A stretch of 64,000 nucleotides of DNA from Nonomuraea aurantiaca (GTDB lineage: Bacteria; Actinomycetota; Actinomycetes; Streptosporangiales; Streptosporangiaceae), in contig NZ_JAIWNB010000024.1 in the NCBI RefSeq assembly GCF_020215705.1, positions 120,974-184,973 on the forward strand, read 5' to 3'. Under the pieces are notes generated by a model that was given only the letters and a program-made list of their open reading frames with translations, ran no database searches and had not been told where the DNA came from. A program made the translations under genes and the position numbers. Shown piece by piece: positions 62,526-64,000 of this stretch. The first letter of the stretch is position 1. Every line of letters starts with the position of its first letter.

Positions 62526-62711
62526 TGGGACACCCTGCGCGGTGCGGGTGTCCATGCTGCGGCGGTCACGTATCGGCGGCCGCTTGGACGCGTATTAGGG
62601 ATGTATCAGATACGAGCTCCGAGGACTGACACACACCCGATACGTAGCCAAGCGGTCGCGGATACGAGACCGCGACAGCGCGGACACCCGCACCGCGCAG
62701 GGTGGCGAACC
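62526..62711. repeat. Inverted duplication of a 5' leader between divergent genes
   Basis: The 23-bp arms caccctgcgcggtgcgggtgtcc (62531-62553) and their exact reverse complement (62682-62704) sit next to the starts of the two divergent genes. Weaker similarity runs inward toward a centre near 62617. Each arm carries GGACACCC and the GCGCAGGGTG ribosome-binding region; on the protease side GGACACCC/GGGTGTCC can also form a hairpin (62528-62553). Confidence 0.8.
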
Positions 62712-63191
62712 ATGCCCAATACACTTCACCTCCCTCGCACTCGCGTCGCATTCGCGGCTTTCGCCTGCCTCGCAGGCCTGCTGGCCGGTTGCGGCGTCGC
62801 CAACGGGTCGAGCGGCCCGCCGAACAACTCGCCTTCCGCCGGTACGGCCGACCAGAAGTACACCGAATGGGAGGTCAAGTTCCGGTCGTGCCTGAGCGAC
62901 AAGGGCCTCGTACTCCCGAAGGAGCCCGGAAAAATCGACTTCGGCGACCGGCAGGACGCGTACGAGGTAGCGAGGGACGCCTGCATCAAGAAGATCGGCA
63001 AGCCGCCCACGGCCTCTGACGACCAGCCCAAGATGTCCGACAAAGAAGCGAAGGAGAAGGAGCTCAAGACCCTCCAGTGCCTCCGCGCCCACGGGTACAA
63101 AGTCAGAGACCCCGCTCCAGGGCAGGCCGCACAGGTCGAGGTGCCTGAAGGCGTCTCGCAGGACGGCTTGACGGAGTGCTACGGCAAATGA
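62712..63191 (+). CDS. Putative lipoprotein with four conserved-looking cysteines
   Basis: A 159-residue exported protein. The signal peptide ends in a lipobox ('LAGLLAGCGVANG'). The mature part is charged, with Cys in 'KFRSCLSDKG', 'DACIKKIG', 'LQCLRAHGYKV' and the C-terminal 'ECYGK', consistent with two disulfides in a small helical domain. I recognise this as a common type of actinomycete lipoprotein but not a named family with known function. ATG 62712 follows GCGCAGGG in the shared inverted leader, hinting at common regulation with the divergent protease. Confidence 0.75.
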   Translation: MPNTLHLPRTRVAFAAFACLAGLLAGCGVANGSSGPPNNSPSAGTADQKYTEWEVKFRSCLSDKGLVLPKEPGKIDFGDRQDAYEVARDACIKKIGKPPTASDDQPKMSDKEAKEKELKTLQCLRAHGYKVRDPAPGQAAQVEVPEGVSQDGLTECYGK

Positions 63192-63527
63192 CGTCCGGAG
63201 AGCCAGTGCGCGAAACGCCTTTACCCCACCTCCTCATCGGTGACTCTCCGAGAGGGCGGCGCCAGGGACGTGGTGTCTGTCCGCCGGACCGCCCGCATCA
63301 TGGCCGCCGGGTGGTGGCCCCCGGTCGGCTGTTATCGCTCACACGTCTTCTCTTCCGGTCGCGGTTCCTTCTCTGTCAGATGGCTGTGGTGACACGTCGG
63401 AGCCAATACGAGACGAAGAGGCGACGTCAAGGACGGCACCTCGCGCCCGCGGAGGGGCGGCGGACGGGCAGGCGGCTCATCAGGCGTTATCAGGGGTCGC
63501 CGCCCGTGACGGCGAGAGCGTCACTCT

Positions 63528-63536
63528 GAAACTTTC
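63528..63536. promoter_or_regulatory. GAAACTTTC element before the xylanase promoter
   Basis: The palindrome GAAA-c-TTTC lies 9 bp upstream of the -35 box. The same nine bases form the core of the chitinase operator at 44431-44439. From memory, similar GAAA-N-TTTC palindromes are reported before streptomycete xylanase genes; this is unverified here. Confidence 0.5.
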
Positions 63537-63545
63537 GCCAAATCC

Positions 63546-63574
63546 TTGACACATTTCGGGATGGTTTCCAGACT
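63546..63574 (+). promoter_or_regulatory. Predicted xylanase promoter
   Basis: A perfect -35 TTGACA (63546-63551), a 17-bp spacer and CAGACT (63569-63574). It is the clearest promoter match seen in the window. Confidence 0.6.
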
Positions 63575-63735
63575 GTGGCCCAAGGCGGCTTCCTCCTGCT
63601 CGTGGTGGTGCGCGGTGAGGACCGCCGTTCGCGATGCCCTGGTGGTGTGCGCCCTGATCACGGGACGCGGCGTCGATCGTGCGGGATGACCCCCGCGTGT
63701 CCGCTTTCTCGTGATTCAGTCTGGAGCAGCCAGTC

Positions 63736-64000
63736 ATGGGCATCAAAGCCATACTTCCGCCGCGGCCTCTCAGGAGCCCGCGGGTCCTGATCGCCGCCGC
63801 CGCCGGCGTACTCGGCGTGGTCACCGCGGTGATGGTACCGACCACGCCGGCCGGAGCGGCGGCGAGTACGCTCGGCGCGGCCGCCGCGCAGAGCGGGCGG
63901 TACTTCGGCACCGCCATCGCCTCGGGCCGCCTCGGCGACTCGCAGTACACCACCATCGCGAGCCGCGAGTTCAACATGGTGACGGCCGAGAACGAGATGA
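63736..64000 (+). CDS. GH10 endo-1,4-beta-xylanase, N-terminal part (3' end outside window)
   Basis: The first 88 residues of a secreted enzyme. A twin-arginine-poor signal peptide with hydrophobic core ('VLIAAAAGVLGVVTAVM') ends about 'AGAAA'. The mature start 'STLGAAAAQSGRYFGTAI' and 'ASREFNMVTAENEM' is characteristic of actinomycete GH10 xylanases, where the Asn-x-Val-Thr-Ala-Glu-Asn-Glu segment lines the substrate cleft. The catalytic Glu residues and any binding module lie beyond the edge. Regulation is suggested by the strong promoter and GAAACTTTC element upstream. Confidence 0.9.
   Translation, partial: MGIKAILPPRPLRSPRVLIAAAAGVLGVVTAVMVPTTPAGAAASTLGAAAAQSGRYFGTAIASGRLGDSQYTTIASREFNMVTAENEM

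Larger units (their letters stand above)
63192..63735. other. 544-bp region upstream of the xylanase gene
   Basis: No gene is convincing. The right half holds the xylanase promoter (63546-63574), the GAAACTTTC element and a leader of roughly 150 nt. The left half shows nothing I can identify. Confidence 0.5.

Overview
The window is about 64 kb of very GC-rich actinomycete chromosome. The gene set suggests a filamentous actinobacterium near Streptosporangiaceae/Nonomuraea: a nitrate-sensor-type histidine kinase of the conservon class, NYN-domain and DUF6886 proteins, many ECF sigma factors, secreted chitinase and xylanase, and class I LysRS. That placement is inference from gene content only. 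Almost every base is coding, and gene starts are often GTG with 4-nt ATGA/GTGA overlaps. I see no rRNA, tRNA, CRISPR array, intact insertion sequence or prophage.

Layout. 0-6 kb: end of a DUF4115-like protein, pyrE, a membrane-anchored ECF sigma fusion and a NYN-domain protein. 5.5-12 kb: a signalling block with a response regulator, a giant soluble hybrid kinase with seven HAMP domains, and a divergent SpoIIE-type phosphatase. 12-16 kb: a short second Rho, an RlmA/TlrB-type rRNA methyltransferase and an S9-fold protein that has lost its catalytic Ser and apparently its His. 16-26 kb: a 47-aa zinc ribbon, an MBL hydrolase, an orphan NIT-domain kinase, ketopantoate reductase, a GT2 enzyme, an Lrp regulator facing a DUF2000 gene, a decayed P-loop gene and class I lysS.

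25.7-33.8 kb (minus strand): one long operon, solute-binding lipoprotein > permease > permease > fused ATPase > luciferase-like monooxygenase > CMD protein > AhpD-type peroxidase > VOC protein. It matches the Avi_7169/Avi_7170/KPN_01858 group of families. Four of its seven internal junctions carry tiny ORFs made by tandem duplication of a gene end or start. Each is joined to its neighbours by stop-start overlaps, so a terminating ribosome could step across the junction. This is the most unusual structure in the window.

34-47 kb: DinB protein, polysaccharide deacetylase lipoprotein, boxBC (aerobic benzoyl-CoA epoxidation), a GH95-type hydrolase, an ECF sigma factor with two CU044_5270-like proteins, and a GH18 chitinase with a strong palindromic operator. 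47-55 kb: methyltransferases, a second ECF/membrane-partner pair, a head-to-head rearrangement scar that truncated a methyltransferase and a MerR gene, STAS and winged-helix regulators, a TetR/SDR pair, and an ABC-F gene behind an apparent leader-peptide attenuator. 55-64 kb: S41 peptidase and serine hydrolase facing an OmpR/kinase pair, a 60-bp nested palindrome, a double-trypsin-domain protease sharing an inverted leader duplication with a lipoprotein gene, and the start of a GH10 xylanase whose promoter shares GAAACTTTC with the chitinase.
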